The position numbers were made by a program, and so were the translations under genes. From assembly GCA_025929655.1 (NCBI GenBank), contig JAICPV010000004.1:1-19147 (forward strand): DNA of 19,147 nt. Direction: 5' to 3'. Of this stretch, positions 1 to 6,046 are shown piece after piece. The stretch comes from Pyrinomonadaceae bacterium. GTDB lineage: Bacteria; Acidobacteriota; Blastocatellia; Pyrinomonadales; Pyrinomonadaceae. Numbering within the stretch: the stretch's first letter is position 1; the number at the start of each line of letters is the position of its first letter. The notes beneath the pieces were generated by a model. That model saw only the letters and a list, made by a program, of their open reading frames with translations, was not told the DNA's origin and ran no database searches.

Positions 1-126
1 AAACGAAGCGTAATAACGAATCGATAATAGCGGCGTACGCGTGATCGCGTCTTGTTTGTGTTAGGCGTTATTCATGTTATTTACAATTCTTTACAGATTT
101 GTCTGCCCGTGACATGACGAGTTGCA

Positions 127-155
127 TTGACACCCTCGCTGCCTGAAAATAGACT
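127..155 (+). promoter_or_regulatory. Candidate sigma-70 promoter for the tldD-tldE operon
   Basis: A perfect TTGACA (127-132) is followed after 17 bases by TAGACT (150-155, 4 of 6 matches to TATAAT). Transcription would begin near 162, giving a leader of about 44 bases before the ATG at 206. The leader ends in a good Shine-Dalgarno sequence, GAGGGA at 195-200. The rest of 1-126 shows no convincing gene; a short ACGCG/CGCGT hairpin at 37-50 is too weak to call. The promoter is inferred from consensus match only. Confidence 0.5.
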
Positions 156-205
156 TGTTCCGTTCCGCATTTTTCACAAATCCACTTTAACTGTGAGGGA
201 AAGAG

Positions 206-1804
206 ATGAAGTTTTCTCGACGCGATTTTATCAAGACCTCGGCGGTGGCGGTTGGTGCCGCGGCTATGCCTGTTTGGTCGCTGAACGCGGAGGCCGCGAA
301 CGCATTTTGGTCCGAAGTTAATAAAGATGCTCTCGCCGACGCAGCGCTCGCGGCTGCGAAAAAGGCCGGAGCTTCTTACGCCGACATTCGTATCAACCGT
401 TACCGCCAGCAGAATGTGAACACGCGGGAACGTCAGGTTCTGAATGTTTCAAGCGCGCAGAATATGGGCTTTGGCGTGCGAGTGCTCGTAAACGGAACGT
501 GGGGATTCGCCGCAAGCCCGGTTTTGACGACGGACGAAGTAGTCCGGGTCACGAACGAAGCGGCAGCGATAGCTAAGGCTAATTCAACGATCACCCGAAA
601 GAAGATCGAGCTTGTGCCGGTCGAACCGGTGAAAACGAAATGGAAAAGTGCGTTTGAAAAAGACCCGTTCGACGTTCCATCGGAAGACAAAGTGGCCGTA
701 TTGTTGAAGATCAACGAGGCTGCACTTGGCGTCAAAGGAATCAGCTTTGTTAACTCTTCTCTGGGTGCGGTCAATGAGCAAAAGTATTTGGCGACGAGCG
801 ACGGGTCGCGGATCGAACAGTACATCATCCGAACCATGCCGAACTTTTCCGCGACCGCGACCGACCGAGCAAGCGGGGATTTTCAATCGGTCAATTCGCT
901 TCGCGAGGCCCAGCAGATCGGTTTCGAATATATGTCGAAACACGATTGGGCTGCCGAAGCTCGTACGGCCGCGGAACATGCGGTAATGAAACTCAAGGCG
1001 CCGAGCGTTACACCGGGCAAATACGACCTCGTGCTTCATCCTTCGCACCTCTTTCTGACGATCCACGAATCGGTTGGCCACCCGACCGAACTTGATCGCG
1101 CGCTGCTTTGGGAAGCGAACTACGCCGGAACAAGTTTTCTTACGCCCGATAAAACAGGAAAGCTGCAGTATGGCTCAAAGATGGTCAATTTCATCGCTGA
1201 CCGCACGCAGCCTCACGGTCTCGCGACCGTGGCGTATGACGATGAGAGCGTTCCCGGGCAGAGCTGGCACCTGGTGAAGGACGGCCTCTTCGTCGACTGG
1301 CAGACGACGCGCGATACGGCGAAGCTCGTCGGCAAATCGAAATCGTACGGCTGCCTGCACGCGGACAATTGGTCGAGTGTTCCGTTCCCCCGTATGCCGA
1401 ATGTTTCGCTGCAGCCGGCGAAGGAGAACATTTCGATGGACGACCTCGTCGCTGGCGTCGAGAAAGGGATTCTCATCTACGGACGCGGAAGTTATTCGAT
1501 CGACCAGCAGCGGTACAATTTCCAGTTCGGAGGGCAAACTTTCTGGGAGATCAAGAACGGTAAGGTCGGAGGTATGCTCCGAGACGTCGCGTACCAATCA
1601 CGCACGACAGATTTCTGGGGCTCGCTCGACGGACTCGGCGGGCAGAGCACATACGAGCTGCCCGGCTCGCCGAACGACGGCAAGGGCGAACCCGGCCAGT
1701 CGAATGCGGTATCACACGGCTGCCCGCCGGCGAGATTCAGAAACGTCAATGTGCTGAACACCGCGTCAGGGGCAAACAATAACCCGTTGGAGGACCACGA
1801 ATAA
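206..1804 (+). CDS. tldD: TldD-family metallopeptidase with Tat signal
   Basis: 532-residue protein of the TldD/PmbA (U62) family. TldD works with TldE as a heterodimeric zinc protease that degrades unfolded peptides, processes microcin precursors and acts on the CcdA antitoxin in E. coli. The zinc motif HESVGH is at residues 287-292, and Cys506 in SHGCPP is placed where the family's third metal ligand lies. The start at 206 is supported by GAGGGA five bases upstream. The N-terminus (SRRDFIK at residues 4-10, then an Ala-rich hydrophobic stretch and an AEA-type cleavage site near residue 30) is a twin-arginine signal, so export is predicted, unlike cytoplasmic E. coli TldD. The stop overlaps the next start (TAATG), indicating translational coupling to the tldE-like partner. 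Family assignment is firm; the substrate is unknown. Confidence 0.92.
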   Translation: MKFSRRDFIKTSAVAVGAAAMPVWSLNAEAANAFWSEVNKDALADAALAAAKKAGASYADIRINRYRQQNVNTRERQVLNVSSAQNMGFGVRVLVNGTWGFAASPVLTTDEVVRVTNEAAAIAKANSTITRKKIELVPVEPVKTKWKSAFEKDPFDVPSEDKVAVLLKINEAALGVKGISFVNSSLGAVNEQKYLATSDGSRIEQYIIRTMPNFSATATDRASGDFQSVNSLREAQQIGFEYMSKHDWAAEARTAAEHAVMKLKAPSVTPGKYDLVLHPSHLFLTIHESVGHPTELDRALLWEANYAGTSFLTPDKTGKLQYGSKMVNFIADRTQPHGLATVAYDDESVPGQSWHLVKDGLFVDWQTTRDTAKLVGKSKSYGCLHADNWSSVPFPRMPNVSLQPAKENISMDDLVAGVEKGILIYGRGSYSIDQQRYNFQFGGQTFWEIKNGKVGGMLRDVAYQSRTTDFWGSLDGLGGQSTYELPGSPNDGKGEPGQSNAVSHGCPPARFRNVNVLNTASGANNNPLEDHE

Positions 1805-3147
1805 TGTTGTTGACCGAACAAGAGGTAAAAACTTTAACGGCAAAAATTCTATCGATGTCAAAGGTAGACGACGCGACCGCCGCGGTCGGCAGCAATAAGC
1901 AGTCGCACCTCCGGTTTGCGAATAACAACGTGCTGACCAGCGGCGCACGCGAAACAAGAACGGCGAACATTACGGTATGGATCGGCGGCAAACGCGGCTC
2001 GGCATCCACCAACGACCTGGACGACGCCAGCCTGAAGGAAATGGTGGAACAGGCGGAAAAGATAGCACGCACCGCCCCTCCCGACCGTGAATATATGCCG
2101 TCGCTTCCCAAACAAACCTACAAACCGGTCAATGCATATATTGAGGCAACTGCGAATCTTTCTTTGACCGACCGCGCTAAACAGATCGGCGCGATCCTGA
2201 ATGAGTTTGAAAAAAGCGGCGTTATTGGCGCGGGTTTTCACAACGCCACCGCGCAAGCCGGCGGCAACGCGACGAAGAACGGGAATTTCGAGTTCGAACG
2301 CTCGACAGGCGTCGGCTTGTCAGTAACTTCGCGGATGCCTGACGGCACAAGCTCGGGATACTTCCTTCGCAGCCACAATGACATTTCGAAACTCGACACG
2401 ATGCATATCGCACGCCAGTCGATCAAAAAGGCGCTCGAGGGCCGCAACGCTCGGGTGATCGAACCGGGTGTTTACACTGTCGTTCTCGAGCCGCAGGCCG
2501 TTGCGGATCTGATCGGAGGATTTGGTTTCGGTTTTAACGCTCGGAACGCCGAAGAAGGCCGGAGTGCTTTTTCCGCTCCCGGCGGAAAAACTAAGCTTGG
2601 CCAACAGGTGTTCGATGAAAAGGTCACTATCTTCAGTGATCCATGGCATCCCGATCTGCCGGGATCGCAATCGGCGCAGGGAGGCATTCCCGCGCAGCGG
2701 ATCATGATGGTGAACAAAGGCGTGTTGGAAAATCTGACTTACAATCGCTTCTGGGCGGCGCAAAAAGACAAGCAGCCGACGCCCGGACCGGTGAACACGA
2801 TCTTTCAAACAACTGGTCCCACGCACACGCTCGAAGAAATGATCAGATCGACGAAACGCGGGATTCTCGTCAGCAGGTTCTGGTACATTCGCCAGACCGA
2901 TCCACGCACCGCGAGCTCGACCGGACTGACCCGCGACGGTGTCTGGTGGATCGAGGACGGGAAGATCGCGTATCCTCTGAAAAATTTCAGATTCAATCAA
3001 TCCACGATGGAGATGCTCGCACCCGGCAACGTACTAATGGTGAGCAAACCCGAGCGCGTCGGCAGCTCGGAAGGCGGCGGAGGCTCATTGCTCCCGGCGC
3101 TGAAATTGAAGGATTTCAACTTCACTTCACAGTCCGAAGCCGTCTAA
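1804..3147 (+). CDS. tldE: TldE/PmbA-family partner of TldD
   Basis: 447-residue TldE/PmbA-like protein. In the known complex this subunit lacks the HExxxH zinc motif and combines with TldD to form the active protease; no HExxxH is visible here either. The C-terminal half has the family's typical wording, such as GRSAFSAPGGKTKLG and GSQSAQGGIPAQRIMMVN. It begins at the ATG that shares its A with the upstream TAA stop, so the pair should be made in matched amounts. Unlike the upstream subunit it has no signal peptide: it starts MLLTEQEVKTLTAKIL. Either it is co-exported with the Tat-bearing partner or the two meet only if the TldD-like protein stays inside. An imperfect palindrome follows 14 bases after the stop. 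Confidence 0.9.
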   Translation: MLLTEQEVKTLTAKILSMSKVDDATAAVGSNKQSHLRFANNNVLTSGARETRTANITVWIGGKRGSASTNDLDDASLKEMVEQAEKIARTAPPDREYMPSLPKQTYKPVNAYIEATANLSLTDRAKQIGAILNEFEKSGVIGAGFHNATAQAGGNATKNGNFEFERSTGVGLSVTSRMPDGTSSGYFLRSHNDISKLDTMHIARQSIKKALEGRNARVIEPGVYTVVLEPQAVADLIGGFGFGFNARNAEEGRSAFSAPGGKTKLGQQVFDEKVTIFSDPWHPDLPGSQSAQGGIPAQRIMMVNKGVLENLTYNRFWAAQKDKQPTPGPVNTIFQTTGPTHTLEEMIRSTKRGILVSRFWYIRQTDPRTASSTGLTRDGVWWIEDGKIAYPLKNFRFNQSTMEMLAPGNVLMVSKPERVGSSEGGGGSLLPALKLKDFNFTSQSEAV

Positions 3148-3160
3148 AAATTGTCGTATT

Positions 3161-3230
3161 TTCCGTGTTTTCCGTGTATTCTGTGGTTGGCTTTGTCCTT
3201 CTAATCACAGACCACACAGAAAACACGGAA
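3161..3230. repeat. Long imperfect palindrome of TTCCGTG-like units
   Basis: Arms 3161-3190 and 3201-3230 are reverse complements at 25 of 30 positions, with a 10-base loop (3191-3200). The left arm is itself a run of near-repeats (TTCCGTG TTTTCCGTG TATTCTGTGG). The right arm ends CACGGAA at 3224-3230, and this is also the only Shine-Dalgarno-like sequence ahead of the prepilin peptidase start at 3238. There is no following T-run, so it is not a standard terminator. I recall similar CACGGAA-type intergenic repeats in other bacterial genomes, but could not search. It may be a small dispersed palindromic element and may also bury the ribosome-binding site. Confidence 0.75.
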
Positions 3231-3237
3231 CTCTCCA

Positions 3238-4131
3238 ATGACCATCCTTTTGTCGACCCCGTTCGAAACGATTACCGGTTTACCTATATTCATCGGTTAC
3301 ATTTTCGTCTTTATCATCGGCGCCGTGATCGGCAGCTTTTTGAACGTCGTCATTCACCGCGTACCGAATGAGGAATCGATCGTTTTTCCGGGTTCAGCCT
3401 GCCCGAAATGCGGCAATGCGATCGCAGGTTACGACAATATTCCGATCGTTAGCTGGCTTCTGCTGCGTGGCAAATGCCGTAACTGTAAAGTGCCCATCTC
3501 GATACGTTATCCCGCGGTCGAGCTGTTGACGGCGCTGAGCTTTGTCCTTGTTTTCTGGAAATTCGGACTCGATGTTCTGCTGCCGGTCGGATTGATCTTC
3601 GTTGCGGTAACTATCGCACTGATGTTTATCGATGCAGAGCACATGATCCTGCCGAATGTGATCACGTATCCGTTCTTCGTGTTCGCGTTTCTCGTTAGAA
3701 TCATTTACCCGATCGCATTTGGAACCGTCTTTAGCGACATGGTGATCGGGCCGATGGCGTCGATGTCGGGTTATCCAGAGTGGGTTGTTTCGCTGGTCGG
3801 CGCAATACTCGGCGCTCTCGCCGGCGGCGGGTCGCTGTGGCTGATCGGCGAAGTCTGGATGCGGGCCCGCGGTGTTGAGGCTATGGGCCTGGGCGACGTA
3901 AAAATGATGCTCGGTTTCGGTGCTCTGCTCGGCTGGCGCCTTGCACTCTTTTCAATATTTATCGCGGCTTTTGCGGGTGCGGTTATCGGGATCGCCGTTA
4001 TAGCAAAACAGAAGGACAAGGATTTCCAATCTCAAATTCCGTTCGGTATTTTCCTCGGCGTCGGATCGGTCATAGCGTTACTGTTCGGTGAGCAGGTGAT
4101 CGGCTGGTACATGCGAACGTTTGTTCCGTGA
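3238..4131 (+). CDS. pilD: Prepilin peptidase / N-methyltransferase (type IV leader peptidase)
   Basis: 297-residue inner-membrane aspartyl protease of the A24 family, which removes the leader of type IV pilins or type II secretion pseudopilins and methylates the new N-terminus. The N-terminal domain carries the zinc-binding pairs C55-x-x-C58 and C80-x-x-C83. The catalytic aspartates are D132 (FIDAEHMILPN) and D220 (GLGDVKMM). About seven or eight hydrophobic segments fit the family, and the length is slightly above the usual 250-290. The start is preceded by GGAA about 8 bases upstream, inside the right arm of a palindrome. No pilin or secretion genes are nearby, so it probably serves a pilus or type II system encoded elsewhere. 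The gene ends 3 bases before the end of a convergent gene, with no visible terminator between. Confidence 0.93.
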   Translation: MTILLSTPFETITGLPIFIGYIFVFIIGAVIGSFLNVVIHRVPNEESIVFPGSACPKCGNAIAGYDNIPIVSWLLLRGKCRNCKVPISIRYPAVELLTALSFVLVFWKFGLDVLLPVGLIFVAVTIALMFIDAEHMILPNVITYPFFVFAFLVRIIYPIAFGTVFSDMVIGPMASMSGYPEWVVSLVGAILGALAGGGSLWLIGEVWMRARGVEAMGLGDVKMMLGFGALLGWRLALFSIFIAAFAGAVIGIAVIAKQKDKDFQSQIPFGIFLGVGSVIALLFGEQVIGWYMRTFVP

Positions 4132-4134
4132 GAC

Positions 4135-4425
4135 TCAAACAGCGGTCGCCGCTTTCTCCATACAAGCTGCCGAACAGTAAAAAGTTCTGGTCCCCAATCT
4201 GATCGCTTTTCCTTCGGCTGTCCAGGCTCCGCATTTCGCGCAATTAACAAGAGGCCCGGTTTCGTCACCTGCGTGCTCGCTCATCTGTGACCGTGCGTTC
4301 TTTGCCTGGATCGAGCGCAGGGCGGACCAAAACTGGTAAATCGCGAAAATCTGTTTTCGGTACCGAAACGCAGTGAGCCCGACCAGCACGGCGATCACAA
4401 GAAGTATGATCAGGAATTCCCTCAT
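4135..4425 (-). CDS. Small membrane protein with C-terminal zinc finger (PP0621-like)
   Basis: 96 residues. Residues 3-20 form one hydrophobic N-terminal segment (MREFLIILLVIAVLVGLTAF), followed by a basic region. The C-terminal part holds four cysteines in the order NCAKCG then YCSAAC, separated by about 20 residues, with a Thr/Gly-rich linker. This is the layout of the short PP0621-type zinc-finger proteins, single-pass membrane proteins of unknown function. The ATG overlaps the stop of the upstream TPR gene (ATGA at 4422-4425), so the two are translationally coupled and may act together at the membrane. Function unknown. Confidence 0.75.
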   Translation of the reverse strand: MREFLIILLVIAVLVGLTAFRYRKQIFAIYQFWSALRSIQAKNARSQMSEHAGDETGPLVNCAKCGAWTAEGKAIRLGTRTFYCSAACMEKAATAV

Positions 4426-5138
4426 TGCTGGGCGGGCTTATCGATGAACGCTGCCAGTTCCGCTATCGCCGGATTCCGCGGATTTATTTCCTTAAGCGTC
4501 GCGAGAGCGAGCTTTGCTTTATCCGCGCGATCTAGTTTCGCAAGAGTCTGAATGTAAAATTGCAAAGTCTTTTCGTGTTTCGGATCCGCTGCGAGCGACA
4601 TTTCAAAGTGTTTGGCTGCTTCCTCTAAATCTGGCGGTTCAGTCAAGAAATACGTGAGGCCTAGGTCAGTTCTTGTTTCGACATCGTCCGGCCTCGCGCT
4701 CAGAAGCGGCCCGTAAAACTCGCGCGATCTTGCGAGTGATTCGTTGTCCTTTTTGAAATAACCGATGTCGAAATAAGCGTTGCCGAGCGTCGAGATCACT
4801 TCTTTATCATTAGGGTCAAGCTCGTTCGCGCGTTTTAGCGGCTCAAGCGCTTTTTCGATGACCGCGGCGTCGCGTTTCATGGTGCCGAAACGGTAAAGGG
4901 AAATACCGAGTCGCTTCTGGAATTGAATATCGTCGCGGCTTTCACGCGCTTCCTCCAGCTTTTGGTCGATCTCTTCCGTGGAAAGGTCGGCGTCTGAAGT
5001 GCTGACGGTTCGCGCCGATTCGGATTCCGCACGCATGCGCTCAAACTCCGAACGGTTCAATTTGTTCGCGAGCAAAAATCCACCGGCAATCCCCAGGATG
5101 CCGACAAGTACCATGATCAAATAATGCCTGGTTTGCAT
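4422..5138 (-). CDS. Membrane-anchored tetratricopeptide repeat protein
   Basis: 238 residues. Residues 7-25 are a single hydrophobic anchor near the N-terminus (MVLVGILGIAGGFLLANKL), followed by a charged, probably coiled segment to about residue 70. From about residue 70 to the end there are TPR-like helical pairs with alternating small and hydrophobic residues, for example ELDPNDKEVISTLGNAYFDI, ARPDDVETRTDLGLTYF and AADPKHEKTLQFYIQTLAKL. TPR proteins are scaffolds; this layout resembles TPR proteins of envelope assembly and cytochrome c biogenesis (CcmI/CcmH type), but no specific partner is visible. Its last bases overlap the start of the small zinc-finger gene. No clear Shine-Dalgarno precedes the ATG. 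Confidence 0.82.
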   Translation of the reverse strand: MQTRHYLIMVLVGILGIAGGFLLANKLNRSEFERMRAESESARTVSTSDADLSTEEIDQKLEEARESRDDIQFQKRLGISLYRFGTMKRDAAVIEKALEPLKRANELDPNDKEVISTLGNAYFDIGYFKKDNESLARSREFYGPLLSARPDDVETRTDLGLTYFLTEPPDLEEAAKHFEMSLAADPKHEKTLQFYIQTLAKLDRADKAKLALATLKEINPRNPAIAELAAFIDKPAQQ

Positions 5139-5172
5139 TGGAAAAAGTCTAACAAATTAAGCACTCAATAGC

Positions 5173-5204
5173 AGAGGCGCCGCCCGACCGCGAGCGACGC
5201 CTCT
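5173..5204 (-). terminator. Hairpin between RHH and TPR genes, possible weak terminator
   Basis: A GAGGCG/CGCCTC stem (5174-5179 with 5198-5203), continued by an A-T pair outside and, after one mismatch, three GC pairs inside, closes a 10-base loop. Read on the minus strand it lies between the end of the ribbon-helix-helix gene and the start of the TPR gene. There is no good U-run after it (TGCTATTGAG), so termination would be weak; it could also be an mRNA-stabilising hairpin. Confidence 0.35.
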
Positions 5205-5223
5205 TAAAAGATTTCAGGATCGA

Positions 5224-5493
5224 CTATTTTTTATTCCCGGTCGGAGCGACATACGGAAGATCGTCCGCACGCCTGCGAACCGGCGGGTCGGTAGCTCGCC
5301 TGCGCGGCACGGCGCCGGTGTTTCGCCTGTCCACGCTGCCCGCAGGCAATCCTTTCCCGTGAACCGCTTCGACAAGGATACGCGTGATCTCCTGCGAAAG
5401 CGTTCGATGCTCTGCGGCCGCCCGGCGGCGAAGCGATTCCTTTAATTCGTTCGGAACGTAGGCTCCGATGAATACACCTTTACGGTTTGCCAT
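5224..5493 (-). CDS. Ribbon-helix-helix (Arc/CopG-type) DNA-binding protein
   Basis: 89 residues. Residues 7-42 fit the ribbon-helix-helix fold: a beta strand (VFIGAYVPNE), helix 1 (LKESLRRRAAAEHR) and, after the turn TLSQE, helix 2 (ITRILVEAVHG). This matches the FitA/Arc-like group, which includes antitoxins and stand-alone repressors. The remaining 45 residues are a basic, Pro- and Arg-rich tail (RRRATDPP, RRRADD) that is probably disordered and could bind DNA or RNA. No PIN-domain or other toxin gene adjoins it, so an antitoxin role is not supported by context. It lies 43 bases downstream of the RNase P RNA on the same strand and may be partly transcribed from the strong rnpB promoter. 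Confidence 0.72.
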   Translation of the reverse strand: MANRKGVFIGAYVPNELKESLRRRAAAEHRTLSQEITRILVEAVHGKGLPAGSVDRRNTGAVPRRRATDPPVRRRADDLPYVAPTGNKK

Positions 5494-5792
5494 AGAATAT
5501 TTCGACCCTCTAAGTTTAACTGGCGGAACTGCCGTCAGCAGTCGAGCATGCCTGTAAGCCGAATTTTGTATCCCGACGAGTCGGGACAGCGATCATTCAT
5601 CTGGGCCGTCCGTCGCCGAACGGCTCGAGCAGCCTACCCGAAAACGCCGCCCGCACTTCTGCGGACACGGGAACGGGCCGTTCCCATTTCGTTTCCCTAT
5701 TTGGCCTTGCACCGCGAGGAGTTTGCCTGGCCGGATGTGTTGCCACATCCGCCGGTGAGCTCTTACCTCACCGTTTCACCCTTTACCGGAAA

Positions 5793-5815
5793 ATTTCAAA
5801 TCTGAGATCTGAAAT
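5793..5815. repeat. A/T-rich palindrome in P12 of RNase P RNA
   Basis: Arms 5793-5803 (ATTTCAAATCT) and 5805-5815 (AGATCTGAAAT) pair over 11 positions with one G-U pair when read as RNA, around a single central base. The palindrome lies between the inner P12 hairpin (5816-5831, GCACGC/GCGTGC) and the outer P12 strand CCGGT/ACCGG (5785-5789 with 5836-5840). It therefore appears as an extra arm on one side of P12. It shares the 13 bases AAATTTCAAATCT with the palindrome in P9. Confidence 0.75.
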
Positions 5816-5869
5816 GCACGCTGGAGCGTGCCCGGCCGGTCTATTCTCTGTTGCACTTGTCGTCACTTT

Positions 5870-5900
5870 TGAAATTTCAAATCTCAAATTTGAAATTTCA
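5870..5900. repeat. A/T-rich palindrome in P9 of RNase P RNA
   Basis: Positions 5870-5882 (TGAAATTTCAAAT) and 5888-5900 (ATTTGAAATTTCA) are a perfect 13-bp inverted repeat around a 5-base loop. Flanking CACT (5864-5867) and AGTG (5902-5905) pair and form the base of the helix, where P9 lies between P8 (CCGG...CCGG) and the conserved AAGTGCAACAGAGA. The ordinary P9 is only a few base pairs, so most of this helix is extra. It is related to the palindrome at 5793-5815. Confidence 0.8.
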
Positions 5901-6014
5901 CAGTGCCCGGTTGTTATCCGGCTCGCTGCCCTGTGGAGTTCGGACTTTCCTCTCTCCCGATATATAGATATCGGAAAAGCGACCGCCCGGCATGCTCAAC
6001 TGCTTGGCTATCAC

Positions 6015-6023
6015 ATTATAGCA
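6015..6023 (-). promoter_or_regulatory. Extended -10 promoter of rnpB
   Basis: On the minus strand TGCTATAAT is a perfect TATAAT box (6020-6015) with the extended-10 TGn motif (6023-6021). The expected start, about 7 bases downstream, falls near 6008, just before the first base of the P1 helix at 6004. A weak TTTATT lies 17 bases upstream as a possible -35. The promoter fills the short gap between the end of ptsI (6047) and the RNA gene, so rnpB is independently transcribed. Confidence 0.8.
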
Positions 6024-6046
6024 AAAAGTTGTTGAACAATAAACGT

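Larger units (their letters stand above)
5537..6004 (-). ncRNA. rnpB: RNase P RNA (bacterial type A)
   Basis: The catalytic RNA of RNase P, which removes the 5' leaders of pre-tRNAs. On the minus strand the near-5' core GAGGAAAGTCCGAACTCC (5935-5952) is the conserved P4 region. GGGTGAAACGG followed by GGTGAGGTAAGAGCTCACC (about 5753-5781) is the central conserved region. The 3' core ACAAAATTCGGCTTACAGGC is at 5550-5569. The ends pair as a 16-bp P1 helix: 5537-5552 with 5989-6004, one G-U pair. Length is about 468 nt against 377 for E. coli; much of the excess is in enlarged P9 and P12, each holding an A/T-rich palindrome. Short reading frames across this interval are shadows. The whole 5494-6046 interval is explained by this RNA and its promoter. 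Confidence 0.97.

Noticed and set aside
37..50. ACGCG/CGCGT hairpin with T-rich downstream sequence as a terminator of a gene to the left
   Set aside because: Only five base pairs and an interrupted T-run; too weak without seeing the upstream gene.
127..321. A 64-codon frame overlapping the tldD start
   Set aside because: It overlaps the promoter and the Tat signal of tldD in another frame, with Gly-rich translation of no known type.
2643..3371. A 242-codon plus-strand frame crossing the end of tldE into the prepilin peptidase gene
   Set aside because: It is out of frame with two strongly supported genes, and its tail is a translation of the TTCCGTG palindrome (FSVFSVYSVV-like wording), a known way repeats create false genes.
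5224..5493. Toxin-antitoxin module around the RHH gene
   Set aside because: No PIN, RelE or other toxin-like frame lies next to it; neighbours are rnpB and a TPR protein.
5548..6035. Several plus-strand reading frames of 70-85 codons
   Set aside because: They lie across the RNase P RNA gene, whose conserved cores and P1 pairing explain the interval on the other strand.
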